Notes: generated by a model not told the origin, from the letters alone. 64,000 nt of DNA from CAZBSE01 sp964610385 (GCA_964610385.1 CAZSXW010000006.1:62001-126000); one strand, 5' to 3'; shown: positions 16,317 through 25,026, counted from the first letter of the stretch. Numbers and translations are program-made.

Positions 16317-17507
16317 ATGAAAAATCACAAAAGCTCTTATTTGATAATAACTATTCTTTTGGTTACTATTCTATTACTCTCATTTGTAAGCTGCAAACAG
16401 GATCCCTCTACCCTGAGGACTTATCAGCCTCCCGAAAATATTGAGGATGGCCTTAAAACAGGTACCCTTGAAGAAGTAAATATGGATAAGGTTTTAATCG
16501 AAAAGGCTATAAGCGATATAAACAGGGGTAAATACGGTGAAGTTCATTCACTTCTTATATATAAGGATGGGAAACTGGTAGTGGAGGAGTATTTTACCGG
16601 TCATAAGTATCAGTGGGATGCTCCGGGTCATCACGGGGACCTTATTGTCTATAACAGGGATACTTTACATAGAATTATGTCTGATACAAAAAGCATTGTA
16701 TCGATCCTTATAGGACTGGCAATAGAAAATGGTTATATAGAGAGCGTTGACCAGTCTATATTTGATTATCTGCCGGAACATCAGGACTTAAAAACAGATG
16801 GCAAGGATAAAATTACTATAGAAAATCTTTTAACTATGGAATCCGGGCTTAAGTGGGATGAATGGAGCGCATCTCTAAGTAGTACATCCAATGACGCAAT
16901 TGGAATCTGGTTTTCTGATAAAGACCCGGTTATTTTTGTTTTAGAAAGGCCTTTTGTATATGAACCGGGAACAAGATTTATCTATAGTGGTGGTAATATG
17001 GAAGTCCTTGGTGAGATCATACAAAATGCTACCGGAATGAATGTCGAGGAATTTGCCGGAAAGTATTTATTCGAACTGCTGGGAATCAATTCATTTACCT
17101 GGGAAGAGTTTGGCGAATATTATAATTGTGCCGGCGGTTTATCACTTACACCAAGAGATATGCTAAAAATCGGTGTAACATTTTTAAATAATGGAGCCTG
17201 GGATGGAAAACAGGTGATATCAGAACAATGGGTTAAGAAAAGCGCTTTTCCATTTGGAAACAATACGGGGATCAATGTCCCCGGTACTGACTCTAAAAGG
17301 ATGGGTTATTCCTATAGCTGGTGGACAAAAGATTACTCCCTTTCAGGCAAGGAAATAAATATTTATTATGCCGGCGGATGGGGAGGACAGAGGATTATGG
17401 TCCTGCCTGAAGTAAACTCTGTAATTGTCTTTACTGGCGGTAATTATACTTCTACAGTAAGGACCTTTAAGATTCTTGAGAAATATATTTTTCCTGCTAT
17501 TAAGTAA
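16317..17507 (+). CDS. serine hydrolase of the beta-lactamase (class C / esterase) family, probable lipoprotein
   Basis: 396 residues. An N-terminal hydrophobic segment ends in a lipobox-like SFVSC (Cys ~26), so the protein is probably lipid-anchored outside the membrane. The catalytic nucleophile motif S-x-x-K is S122-D-T-K125 (MSDTKSIVSILIG). The tyrosine motif is Y223-S-G (FIYSGGNMEVLGE). A C-terminal YAGGWGGQ loop stands where K/H-T/S-G is found in beta-lactamases. This pattern is typical of EstB/PBP4*-type esterases or peptidases rather than resistance enzymes. AGGAG sits before the ATG. It is a single-gene unit between repeats F and G. Confidence 0.87.
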   Translation: MKNHKSSYLIITILLVTILLLSFVSCKQDPSTLRTYQPPENIEDGLKTGTLEEVNMDKVLIEKAISDINRGKYGEVHSLLIYKDGKLVVEEYFTGHKYQWDAPGHHGDLIVYNRDTLHRIMSDTKSIVSILIGLAIENGYIESVDQSIFDYLPEHQDLKTDGKDKITIENLLTMESGLKWDEWSASLSSTSNDAIGIWFSDKDPVIFVLERPFVYEPGTRFIYSGGNMEVLGEIIQNATGMNVEEFAGKYLFELLGINSFTWEEFGEYYNCAGGLSLTPRDMLKIGVTFLNNGAWDGKQVISEQWVKKSAFPFGNNTGINVPGTDSKRMGYSYSWWTKDYSLSGKEINIYYAGGWGGQRIMVLPEVNSVIVFTGGNYTSTVRTFKILEKYIFPAIK

Positions 17508-17630
17508 TCTCTTTTAATTTTTAAGGGATGGATTATTAAGATATTAACGATATATTTATCTTGAGTGGGTGCCCCCGGGTTGCGAATTTTCGAACCAATT
17601 TTTAGGTAAATTAAAAAATATTATTAATAT

Positions 17631-17708
17631 AGTTAGAGATAGTGGACGAATTTAGAACCGCTTTATCTAGCTTAGAGGGTGATATTTTTATACCTGAATT
17701 GAGTTATT
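17631..17708 (+). repeat. 78-bp intergenic repeat, copy G
   Basis: Degenerate left end, then ATAGTGGACGAATTTAGAAC and a good right end GATATTTTTATACCTGAATT. It sits in the 329-bp gap between the serine hydrolase and the ABC transporter genes. Confidence 0.8.
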
Positions 17709-17836
17709 AGATTAAATACAAAATACCAAACATTTCTTATTTAAAAAATAATCCTTTCTTATAAGATAGTAAACAATTAAAATTAAAATAGTTCAGATTA
17801 TCTTTAATTCAATTATAATTCAAAGGATAAATATAA

Positions 17837-18715
17837 ATGGAACTAATAATTGATAATGTCAGTAAACTCTATAAGGGTAAGATATGGGGACTGAAAGGTT
17901 TTAGCATTAAAATAAATACTGGAATTTTAGGATTATTAGGGCCGAATGGTGCCGGTAAATCAACTTTGATGCGAATACTTGCTACTATTACAAAACCAAC
18001 AGAAGGCAATGTAAACTGGAATGGTATTGATATCTTAAAATATCCAAATAAGGCTAGAGCTGTACTCGGTTATCTTCCTCAAGATTTTGGTATTTACCCC
18101 AATCTTAGTGCCATCGAATTTTTGGAATATATAGCTGCTATTAAAGGATTGTATGGCAGGGAAGCAAGAAAACGAATCGATGATTTATTACAAATACTAA
18201 ACCTTAATGAGGTTAGAAAACAACCGCTAAGTAGCTATTCAGGTGGGATGAAACAGAGAATAGGCATTGCACAAGCGCTCTTGAATGATCCAAAACTTCT
18301 TATAGTTGATGAACCGACTGCTGGATTAGATCCCGAAGAGAGAATACATTTTAGAAATATACTTTCAGATCTCTCTGGCGAAAGAATAGTAATTCTCTCG
18401 ACTCATATAGTATCGGATATTGAAGCCTCTGCCACTAGTATTGCAATAATCAATAAAGGCAAACTAGTAATTTATTCTTCACCTGAAAAACTAATATCCC
18501 AGGCTGAAGAAAAAGTCTGGGAGCTTAACATACCAAGTAAGGATTTGACAAAAATTAAGGACAATTATCTTATTAGTAGCTCCGTGCAAAATAAAAATGG
18601 AGTCCAGATTAGAATAATTGGTGACAATTCTCCTGCTAGAGATGCTAGACCTGTGTCACCTAACTTGGAAGATAGCTATCTGTATTTTATCTCCACTTAT
18701 AGAAAACAAAAATAA
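17837..18715 (+). CDS. ABC transporter ATP-binding protein
   Basis: 292 residues with all ATPase motifs: Walker A GLLGPNGAGKST (residues ~35-46), Q-loop YLPQDFG, signature YSGGMKQRIG, Walker B LLIVDEPTAGLDPEE and H-loop STHIV. The similarity is to the DRA/CcmA-type exporter subfamily (ABC-2 transporters). The C-terminal ~70 residues extend beyond the core, as in exporters that act on antibiotics, lipids or peptides. It ends one base before the ATG of its permease, so they form a two-gene operon bounded by repeats G and H. Confidence 0.92.
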   Translation: MELIIDNVSKLYKGKIWGLKGFSIKINTGILGLLGPNGAGKSTLMRILATITKPTEGNVNWNGIDILKYPNKARAVLGYLPQDFGIYPNLSAIEFLEYIAAIKGLYGREARKRIDDLLQILNLNEVRKQPLSSYSGGMKQRIGIAQALLNDPKLLIVDEPTAGLDPEERIHFRNILSDLSGERIVILSTHIVSDIEASATSIAIINKGKLVIYSSPEKLISQAEEKVWELNIPSKDLTKIKDNYLISSSVQNKNGVQIRIIGDNSPARDARPVSPNLEDSYLYFISTYRKQK

Positions 18716-18716
18716 A

Positions 18717-20315
18717 ATGAAATATTTTAGAATCCTCTATAATTCAATTCGCACTGACATACTAGGAAGATTAAGAAGTTATCTTTTCTTAATTATTTTG
18801 GGTGCAACCATTTTTATTGCTTTTATATCTGTGCCGCCAAGTGGGGCTAATTATATAGTACTTAGTTTGGATAATATTAGAGGAATTTATAATTCTGCGT
18901 GGATTGGTGGAGCAATAGCAATTGTTGTTTCTACAATGCTGTCTTTACCTGCTTTTTACTTGGTAAAAGGCGTTATTAAAAGAGATAAGCAGACGGGTGT
19001 GGGGCAAATCATAGCAACTACTCCTTTAAGTAAAGTACTATATATCTTTGGAAAGATACTGGGAAATTTCTTATTTTTGTCAATAATGGTTGCAGTAATA
19101 GCATTATCTGCCGGTATTATGCAAATCATAAGAGGTGAAGAAATAACGATAAACCTATGGAAATTGTTATCACCCTTTTTATTTATAGTATTACCTACAA
19201 TGTTTTTTATATCTGCACTGGCAGTATTTTTTGAGACTATATCCTGGTTAAGTGGAAGTTTTGGAAATGTGATCTACTTCTTTTTATGGTTAGGTCTTTA
19301 TCTTATATATCCAGTGTCATCAATGGCAAGGAGTGGTCAGGCAGTCTTTGACCCATTAAAGGAAGTAACGGGAATGACGATTCCTTTATCAGCTATGTCT
19401 AAAGCAGCAGCTACTAGCTTCCCGAATTATGAAGGAGGTTCAGGACTAATAAAATTCAATGTTCAAGTAAAAACCTTTATTTGGGAAGGTATAGATTGGA
19501 ATTTAGAAATTATATACAGCCGTCTGATATGGGTTGGAGTTGCATTAGTTATTGGTATTATTGCATCGATTCTATTTAAACGGTTTGATCCTGCCCTTGA
19601 AAAAAGAAAACTAAGCAAAGCTGGCTTAGAATCAGAGCCAAAGGAAATTGCAAAAATGGAAGTCTATCCAATTACACGGAAGTATCATTTAGCTCCACTC
19701 TCTTCAAAAGCATTTAAATTCAGTGTCCTGAGATTGCTGATATCAGAATTACGTTTAATGGTAAAAGGATTAGGTTGGTGGTGGTATGTAATCGCTTTAG
19801 GTTTTATTATTTCAGGAGCTCTTGTTCCTATTGATATATTGCTAAGATGGATACTTCCATTTACCTGGATTTGGCCACTAATAATTTGGTCAAAAATGGG
19901 TTCTCGAGAATTATATTACAGAACAAACCAATATATATTTACTGCTGCTTACCCTTTAAAACATCATCTTCCGATAACATTACTTGCTGGGGTAGTAATA
20001 ACATTTATAACTGGTATTGGAGCTTCAATAAATTTAGCAATAAATGGAGAGCCATTGCACTTATTAGCTTTGGTAATTGCTGCTGTATTTATACCTTCTT
20101 TAGCATTGTCCCTGGGTATTTTAAGCGGGGGGAGGAAACTTTTTGAAATAGTATACATAATCTTTTGGTATATCGGCCCAATGAGCCAGGGGAAATATAT
20201 TGATTTTTTGGGAGCATCTTCAACCTCTATTAAAATTCAATTGTCATATTTTATAGTTACTATAGCACTAATTGGAATCGCTTTTTTGGGTAGGATGAAA
20301 AAAATAAAGATTTAA
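18717..20315 (+). CDS. ABC-2 type transporter permease
   Basis: 532 residues with about 10-12 hydrophobic helices in two clusters. The first half (LGRLRSYLFLIILGATIFIAFIS...GRLRS) resembles ABC-2 membrane subunits. A ~60-residue cytoplasmic stretch (FDPALEKRKLSKAGLE...) separates it from the second half. It partners the ATPase immediately upstream; the substrate is unknown. The open frame continues upstream to 18618 inside the ATPase gene, but the ATG at 18717, directly after the ATPase stop, is the natural start. Confidence 0.85.
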   Translation: MKYFRILYNSIRTDILGRLRSYLFLIILGATIFIAFISVPPSGANYIVLSLDNIRGIYNSAWIGGAIAIVVSTMLSLPAFYLVKGVIKRDKQTGVGQIIATTPLSKVLYIFGKILGNFLFLSIMVAVIALSAGIMQIIRGEEITINLWKLLSPFLFIVLPTMFFISALAVFFETISWLSGSFGNVIYFFLWLGLYLIYPVSSMARSGQAVFDPLKEVTGMTIPLSAMSKAAATSFPNYEGGSGLIKFNVQVKTFIWEGIDWNLEIIYSRLIWVGVALVIGIIASILFKRFDPALEKRKLSKAGLESEPKEIAKMEVYPITRKYHLAPLSSKAFKFSVLRLLISELRLMVKGLGWWWYVIALGFIISGALVPIDILLRWILPFTWIWPLIIWSKMGSRELYYRTNQYIFTAAYPLKHHLPITLLAGVVITFITGIGASINLAINGEPLHLLALVIAAVFIPSLALSLGILSGGRKLFEIVYIIFWYIGPMSQGKYIDFLGASSTSIKIQLSYFIVTIALIGIAFLGRMKKIKI

Positions 20316-20367
20316 TAATATAGAGATATTTTCATATTAAGATATCTACAACACAATTGTTTTAAGT

Positions 20368-20443
20368 GGCTGGGCACAGTAGACAAAGTTAGAACTAAAT
20401 TGTTAGACTTAAATAGGAATATTTTTATACCAGAATTAGTTTA
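20368..20443 (+). repeat. 78-bp intergenic repeat, copy H
   Basis: GGCTGGGCACAGTAGACAAA, GTTAGAACTAAATTGTTAGA, AATATTTTTATACCAGAATT. It lies between the 3' ends of the permease gene and the convergent small membrane protein. Confidence 0.85.
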
Positions 20444-20455
20444 AATTATAAAATC

Positions 20456-20806
20456 CTATTCGGGTAAGACTGCTTGTCCAATTGCGATATATAAAGCAAG
20501 CAAAATAAAAATTCCTACCAGGACTATTCCTGCTATATCAAATCCCCTGCCTTTTCTGCTATAACGGCCAGCTTTTATTCTTTTTAAATCAATAATCCCG
20601 CATGTCAATGCAGCAATTGGTAGCCCAAATAACATAAAATTGATAGTAGTTAATGGTATAACTAATATATTATCCGTTAAAGAAGGCATAAATTTTTTCA
20701 CGATAGGGCCCAGATGTATAAATAATTGACTAAATGTTAATATACCAGTAACCAGAGCTGCAATTGACAGCCCTCTAAATTTTTCTGATTTAGTTTTGTT
20801 ATCCAT
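20456..20806 (-). CDS. DUF4190-type small membrane protein
   Basis: 116 residues, three hydrophobic helices. The fold-typical pattern is SIAALVTGILTF ... GLPIAALTCGIIDLKRIKAGRYSRKGRGFDIAGIVLVGIF, i.e. the G-I-x-L-x-x-I and G-x-x-x-A-G-I motifs of DUF4190 proteins. The C-terminal part of the TPM protein at 590-1435 has the same layout. Function unknown. It is on the minus strand with repeat H beyond its stop and repeat I upstream of its start. Confidence 0.7.
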   Translation of the reverse strand: MDNKTKSEKFRGLSIAALVTGILTFSQLFIHLGPIVKKFMPSLTDNILVIPLTTINFMLFGLPIAALTCGIIDLKRIKAGRYSRKGRGFDIAGIVLVGIFILLALYIAIGQAVLPE

Positions 20807-20886
20807 AATTACCCTTCACTTAAAAAAGATAGTAACATTATATTAGACTTCTTCTTGTGGTAATTGTTACAAAATGTGGTTCTTTT

Positions 20887-20964
20887 GGCTGGGGACAGTA
20901 GACAAAGTTAGAACCAGGATTATGGGTTTGGGTGAAGATATTTTCATACCGGAGTTGAGCTATT
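20887..20964 (+). repeat. 78-bp intergenic repeat, copy I
   Basis: GGCTGGGGACAGTAGACAAA, GTTAGAACCAGGATTATGGG, GATATTTTCATACCGGAGTT. It is the last long copy, in the 273-bp gap between two minus-strand genes. Confidence 0.85.
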
Positions 20965-21079
20965 TATTTTAAAGAGTTAATATTTGCTTTTTATACAAAT
21001 TACAAAAACCTTTTAGTAAAACTATTCCAATAGTAGCTTTGTAATAATCTAATAGCTTTATCATTTTCATATTTGGTTA

Positions 21080-21622
21080 CTACTTAAGTAAGCTGAAGCT
21101 ATTAAGGGAAGTATCAAAAGTAGACTTATGGGAATCAAAGGACTTCTGAGGGGAATTAAAACCTAATATCCATCCTGTACCATTTGATACCAGGTATACT
21201 CTCACCGATTTATAGGTGGTGGGATTAATAGTACTGGTATGAATATGCTTTATCGCTGGTATACCATTTATAGTTATTTCCTCTGTAGAGATAGAAACGT
21301 AATCTTCAGTGATATCAGGCAAAGCATTTATCTGAAATTCAGAGAAACTCTCAAGGCTATGTCCTGGTGCCGTATACGTTGCTACCATTATACCAACTGG
21401 ATTAAGGCCAAATTCCTTTTCCCAAATAGAAACTTTGACATCAGAAGATTCCTTATGGGTTTCGACGTGCCAACCATCTGGATAATCAATAGAAAATCCA
21501 CCAGTTTCATCAATATAAGTCACAAACTGAGATGGTTCTGAAGGTCCACAGCTCATACCTACGATGCTAAAAGTTGCAACCAGAACTAAAGTGGTAATTA
21601 TTAAAACAACATTTTTACTCAT
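21080..21622 (-). CDS. lipoprotein with PsbP/DUF1795-like domain
   Basis: 180 residues. A signal segment ends in IVGMSC, a good lipobox (Cys ~25), so the protein should be lipid-anchored. The mature domain opens with FVTYIDETGGFSIDYPDGWHVE, the conserved entry (GFSIxYPxGW) of PsbP-like and related surface lipoproteins. It continues with alternating strands to YLVSNGTGWILGFNSPQKSFD. The role is unknown; such domains are common in membrane-associated proteins of anaerobes. It lies between repeat I and the short type-2 repeat at 21684. Confidence 0.7.
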   Translation of the reverse strand: MSKNVVLIITTLVLVATFSIVGMSCGPSEPSQFVTYIDETGGFSIDYPDGWHVETHKESSDVKVSIWEKEFGLNPVGIMVATYTAPGHSLESFSEFQINALPDITEDYVSISTEEITINGIPAIKHIHTSTINPTTYKSVRVYLVSNGTGWILGFNSPQKSFDSHKSTFDTSLNSFSLLK

Positions 21623-21683
21623 GGCAATATTTCTATATGTTTAAATTTAAGACTTTTATTATATCATACACCTGAAATATTTA

Positions 21684-21709
21684 CTGGCTGAGCATTGTGG
21701 TCAGGATTA
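21684..21709 (+). repeat. short dispersed repeat, type 2, copy 3
   Basis: TGGCTGAGCATTGTGGTCAG in the same orientation as the copies at 9141 and 13600. It marks the right end of the repeat-bearing region, about 85 bp before tRNA-Arg. Confidence 0.6.
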
Positions 21710-21732
21710 TTCACGTTCGAATCTTGAATCAT

Positions 21733-21755
21733 TGGGGAGGGAGGATTCGAACTAG
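21733..21755 (-). pseudogene. possible tRNA 3'-end remnant
   Basis: On the minus strand, GTTCGAATCCTCCCTCCCCA looks like a T-loop (TTCGAAT) plus acceptor end, but the 5' half of the T-stem does not pair and there is no complete cloverleaf. It may be a decayed tRNA or an old attachment-site scar beside the intact tRNA-Arg. Confidence 0.3.
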
Positions 21756-21791
21756 AACTAATGTTTATAACTATTAATTAATGTCTTAAAC

Positions 21792-21868
21792 TGGTGTCCC
21801 TGGGCAGATTCGAACTGCCGACACCAGGATTAGGAATCCTGTGCTCTATCCATCTGAGCTACAGGGAC
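21792..21868 (-). tRNA. tRNA-Arg (anticodon CCT)
   Basis: Read on the minus strand, a 7-bp acceptor GTCCCTG/CAGGGAC is followed by U8-A9, a D-arm GCTC...GAGC, and an anticodon stem CAGGA/TCCTG around the loop TTCCTAA (anticodon CCT). A 5-base variable loop, a T-arm GGCAG-TTCGAAT-CTGCC, discriminator A and an encoded CCA complete it. It decodes AGG. A promoter lies just upstream on the minus strand (21904-21932). It ends the repeat-rich accessory region. Confidence 0.95.
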
Positions 21869-21903
21869 ACTTCTTGTAAGATACCGGTTAAATACAACGA
21901 AAA

Positions 21904-21932
21904 ATAGTAACAAAGCCTCCTACTTCTGTCAA
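21904..21932 (-). promoter_or_regulatory. sigma70-type promoter for tRNA-Arg
   Basis: On the minus strand, TTGACA (21927-21932), a 17-bp spacer and TACTAT (21904-21909) lie about 35 bp before the tRNA 5' end. The spacing is ideal and the -35 is perfect. Confidence 0.65.
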
Positions 21933-21937
21933 AAGCT

Positions 21938-22885
21938 TTAGTCAGTCAGGGACATATTTATAATCTCTTCAACCAGGTCCTCAAAAGACATGCCTGCTTC
22001 TTCGGCGGCCATTGGCAGCAGGCTTGTGTCTGTCATGCCGGGAGAAGTGTTCAGCTCAAGGACATAGGGGATCTCTTCTTTTTTATCCAGAATAATATCG
22101 ACCCTTGACAGTTTGTTGCATTTAAGGGAATTATGGACTGCAAGAGCTACTTCTTTTACTTTTTTATCTGCAGAAGGGGAGATTCTTGCCGGCACAAAGT
22201 AGTCTACCTCTCCAGTTTTGGTCCTTGACTCAAAGTCAAAAAATTTCTTTTTTGGTGTTATCTCTACTACAGGTAGTATCCTGGGTTTTTCTTTTCCGAT
22301 TATGCTTACTGCAAGCTCGATCCCATCTATGTATTTCTCCAGTATTACTTTCTTGCTGTAGCCTAAGGCAAAGATTATAGCATGGGGCAAGTCGTTTTCT
22401 TTATCCACCAGCTTTATACCCAGTGCCGATCCCTGCGCAGACGGCTTAACTACAAGCGGCATGCCTATTTTTTCTATTATGTAGGGCAGAAGTCTCGACG
22501 CACCAAGCTCCCTGAATGAACTGGTATTAAGAAAGTAAAAGGGTGGTGTCGGTATATTATGGCTGGTAAATATTTCCTTTGATATTATCTTATCAAAGCT
22601 CAGTACATTGGGATAGACGCCCGGGCCGGTATAGGGGATATTTAAAACTTCCAGTATTTCCTGTATGGTACCGTCCTCTCCGTCTTTTCCGTGCAGTGCG
22701 ATATAGGCAAGATCTATCTTTTCTGCATTCAGGTTGTTTACTATGGACTGGTCAATGTCCAGTTTTATGACATTGTGTCCCAGTTTTCTCAGTGCATTGG
22801 AGACTCTCTGGCCGCTCTTTATGGATATTTCCCTTTCAAGGGATCTTCCTCCCATAAGTACAGCGATATTTTTTTTCATTTTCAT
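21938..22885 (-). CDS. ddl: D-alanine--D-alanine ligase
   Basis: 315 residues of ATP-grasp ligase. The N-terminal KNIAVLMGGRSLEREISIKSG binds the first D-Ala. ALHGKDGEDGTIQ, VVKPSAQGSALGIKLV and the C-terminal EVNTSPGMT equivalent (LELNTSPGMTDTSLLP) carry ATP/Mg and second D-Ala contacts. It makes D-Ala-D-Ala for peptidoglycan in the cytoplasm. The frame opens with GTG ATG; the ATG at 22885 is preferred, and a later in-frame ATG (22879) is also possible. It lies 21 bp after the aminotransferase on the same strand, so the two are probably co-transcribed. Confidence 0.93.
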   Translation of the reverse strand: MKMKKNIAVLMGGRSLEREISIKSGQRVSNALRKLGHNVIKLDIDQSIVNNLNAEKIDLAYIALHGKDGEDGTIQEILEVLNIPYTGPGVYPNVLSFDKIISKEIFTSHNIPTPPFYFLNTSSFRELGASRLLPYIIEKIGMPLVVKPSAQGSALGIKLVDKENDLPHAIIFALGYSKKVILEKYIDGIELAVSIIGKEKPRILPVVEITPKKKFFDFESRTKTGEVDYFVPARISPSADKKVKEVALAVHNSLKCNKLSRVDIILDKKEEIPYVLELNTSPGMTDTSLLPMAAEEAGMSFEDLVEEIINMSLTD

Positions 22886-22908
22886 CACTCTTTTGTTATT
22901 TTGATATT

Positions 22909-24159
22909 TTATTTAAAACTTTTATATAATTTGATCTTCTCTTTTATTATCTTGGACAATATTATTATGCCCTTTTCTATTCTTTCGGTGTTTTCAGTAC
23001 AAAAGGCAAGTCTTGCTTCGTTTAAACCCTTCTCATCCGGATAAAAGCCACTCCCGGGCACATATGCTACCTTACTTCTGACTGCATCTGCCAGTATCTC
23101 TTTGGTACTAAGATAATCGGGAATTCTCAGCCATATGAAAAACCCTCCATTGGGTTTTGACCAGCTTGCTATACCGGAGAGGTTTTCCTTTAATGTCTTT
23201 AACATGATGTCTCTTCTTTTGGAATATATGTTTATAAACCTTTTTATATTATCCACCCATGACGGATCGGAAAAATATTCATAGGCAATCCTCTGGGTAA
23301 AAGTACTGACGCAAAGGATTGTAGACTGCACTCCCAGAGATATTTTTTCCAGTATCGGATGGGGAGCTACGATCCATCCTATTCTGAATCCTGGTGCCAG
23401 AAGTTTTGAGAGTGTACTGAGATATATTACATTACGGTTGTCACCCCTTATATCGAGCTCTTTAATGGTTGGAAGTGGTCTGCCTTCGTACCTTAACATC
23501 CCGTAAGGATTATCCTCCAGTATTATGGTCTTGTGTATTTTAGCAAGTTCCAGTACCTTTTTTCTACGTTCAAGACTTAAGGTCACTCCTGATGGATTGG
23601 AAAAGTTAGACACCAGGTATATAAACTTTATCTTGATATTTTTCTTTGCTAGTTCTTTTAGTTTTTTTTCTAAAGCTGAAATGTCCATACCTTTTTCATC
23701 TACCTGTATATCTACTATTTTTGCTTCATAGGATTTAAATGAGTTAAGAGCCCCTGTGTAGGCAGGCGACTCTGTTATAACAGTATCACCCGGATTTATA
23801 AAGATCTTGGCCAGCAGGTCCAGAGCCTGCTGCCCTCCGGTAGTGATGATTATATCCTCTTCAACTGTTTCAATACCTTCCAGTTTCATAACATCTATTA
23901 ATTTAGTCTTAAAAGGGTAATAGCCGTCCGAGCGGCCGTACTGAATATTTATATCTCCGTCCGATTTCAGGGTCCTTTTTACATATTTTTCCAGTTTCTG
24001 AAAGTTCTGCGCCCTGACTTCGGGCAGTCCTCCAGCAAAGGAGATGATATCGGGCCTTGCAGACAGGGCAAGAAGATCCCTTATTTCGGAGGAAAACATG
24101 AATTCAGTCCTGTTTGAATATAGATCTGTCCAGTAATCAAATGTAATTTTCTTGCTCAT
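22909..24159 (-). CDS. PLP-dependent aminotransferase (class I/II, LysN/AAA type)
   Basis: 416 residues of fold-type I aminotransferase. ISFAGGLPE near the start is typical of 2-aminoadipate/multi-substrate aminotransferases (ARO8/LysN group). TGGQQALDLLAKIF binds the cofactor phosphate, FSNPSGVTLS and EDNPYGMLRYEG hold the PLP-ring Asp/Tyr, and YLSTLSKLLAPGFRIGW contains the Schiff-base lysine (SLSKxxxPGxRxG). Likely substrates are aromatic or branched amino acids or 2-aminoadipate with 2-oxoglutarate; specificity cannot be read from the sequence alone. It lies upstream of ddl in the same direction. Confidence 0.9.
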   Translation of the reverse strand: MSKKITFDYWTDLYSNRTEFMFSSEIRDLLALSARPDIISFAGGLPEVRAQNFQKLEKYVKRTLKSDGDINIQYGRSDGYYPFKTKLIDVMKLEGIETVEEDIIITTGGQQALDLLAKIFINPGDTVITESPAYTGALNSFKSYEAKIVDIQVDEKGMDISALEKKLKELAKKNIKIKFIYLVSNFSNPSGVTLSLERRKKVLELAKIHKTIILEDNPYGMLRYEGRPLPTIKELDIRGDNRNVIYLSTLSKLLAPGFRIGWIVAPHPILEKISLGVQSTILCVSTFTQRIAYEYFSDPSWVDNIKRFINIYSKRRDIMLKTLKENLSGIASWSKPNGGFFIWLRIPDYLSTKEILADAVRSKVAYVPGSGFYPDEKGLNEARLAFCTENTERIEKGIIILSKIIKEKIKLYKSFK

Positions 24160-24318
24160 AAAAACGGCCCTGCCGGTAATATCTGGTGATATTATTATTG
24201 TAAGTAAGTAATGATATATTAAAAATTATAAAAGTTCAAAAAGGTTTTTAAAAGTTTAAACAATTATTTATAGTTGATATAATTATCGTTTAGAGAAACC
24301 AAATAAAATATCCGGGTG

Positions 24319-25026
24319 ATGACTGTGGATCTGAATATAAAAATAAAGGATCTATCTTTCAGGCAGCTGGAGAAAATGGAATTTAAGTGTGCTCAGTGCA
24401 GTTACTGGTTTGATTACAGCAAGGCCGGATTTTTAACAGGGTTTTCCAGAGTAAAGAATTTCAGAGGGCTGAAGAGCCTGGTTAAGGGCAAGGTACTTGA
24501 AAAAAGCAGCAGGAAAGAAAAAAGGAAGAAGATCATCTGGTTTAAGGAAAATGGTGGGAAGGTAAAGGCTGCTTTTGCCGGTAAAAAGTGCATTGGAGCA
24601 ATTTTAGCAGGAGATTATTACCTTTTTCCCAGACTAAGGGAATTTAATGTTTTTCCGCCTGATTTTGACAGTATTTTTATAGGCTGTATTTATGTTGTTC
24701 CCAAATATAGGGAAATGGGTGTGGATAAGAGGCTGCTGGTAGAGCTGGAGAAAGAACTTTTAAAGGAAAAGGTAAAGTCGATAGAGTCTATTGGCAAGAG
24801 GTTAAATGATGATATAGACAAGGAGGAATATTATAACAGTCCCAATGTCCCGTTTAAGTTTCTTATAAATAACGGCTTTTATTTGAAGAAAAACGACCCT
24901 CTTTTTCCTCTTTTAAGGTTGGATATGAAAAGTATAGCAGTTGACCTGGTCGGGGATGAGAAACTGCTGGCTAAGCTGGCTATGAAAGGCAGGGTCGAAA
25001 GCCCCATAATTATAAGAAATGAGTAA
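24319..25026 (+). CDS. GNAT-like acetyltransferase
   Basis: 235 residues. The middle segment IGCIYVVPKYREMGVDKRLLVELEKELLKE follows the GNAT motif A pattern (V-x-P-x-Y-R-x-x-G-x-x-x-x-L-L), which binds acetyl-CoA pyrophosphate. It is followed by a strand and the FLINNGFYLKKNDP segment seen at the end of the fold. The N-terminal region has paired cysteines (KCAQCSYWF) resembling a small metal site seen in some GNAT subfamilies. The acceptor is unknown. GTG 24316 and ATG 24319 both sit at a GGGTGAT ribosome-site-like stretch. It is divergent from the aminotransferase. Confidence 0.68.
   Translation: MTVDLNIKIKDLSFRQLEKMEFKCAQCSYWFDYSKAGFLTGFSRVKNFRGLKSLVKGKVLEKSSRKEKRKKIIWFKENGGKVKAAFAGKKCIGAILAGDYYLFPRLREFNVFPPDFDSIFIGCIYVVPKYREMGVDKRLLVELEKELLKEKVKSIESIGKRLNDDIDKEEYYNSPNVPFKFLINNGFYLKKNDPLFPLLRLDMKSIAVDLVGDEKLLAKLAMKGRVESPIIIRNE

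Noticed and set aside
16317..17507. Antibiotic-resistance beta-lactamase
   Set aside because: The third catalytic motif is YAGGWGG rather than K/H-T/S-G, and the length and motifs fit esterase/peptidase relatives, so a resistance role is not supported.
10309..20964. Integron-type attC sites as the explanation for the 78-bp repeats
   Set aside because: The repeats lack the RYYYAAC and GTTRRRY end pairs and the fold-back symmetry of attC sites, and no integron integrase is in the window. A cassette-like arrangement is kept only as a descriptive idea.
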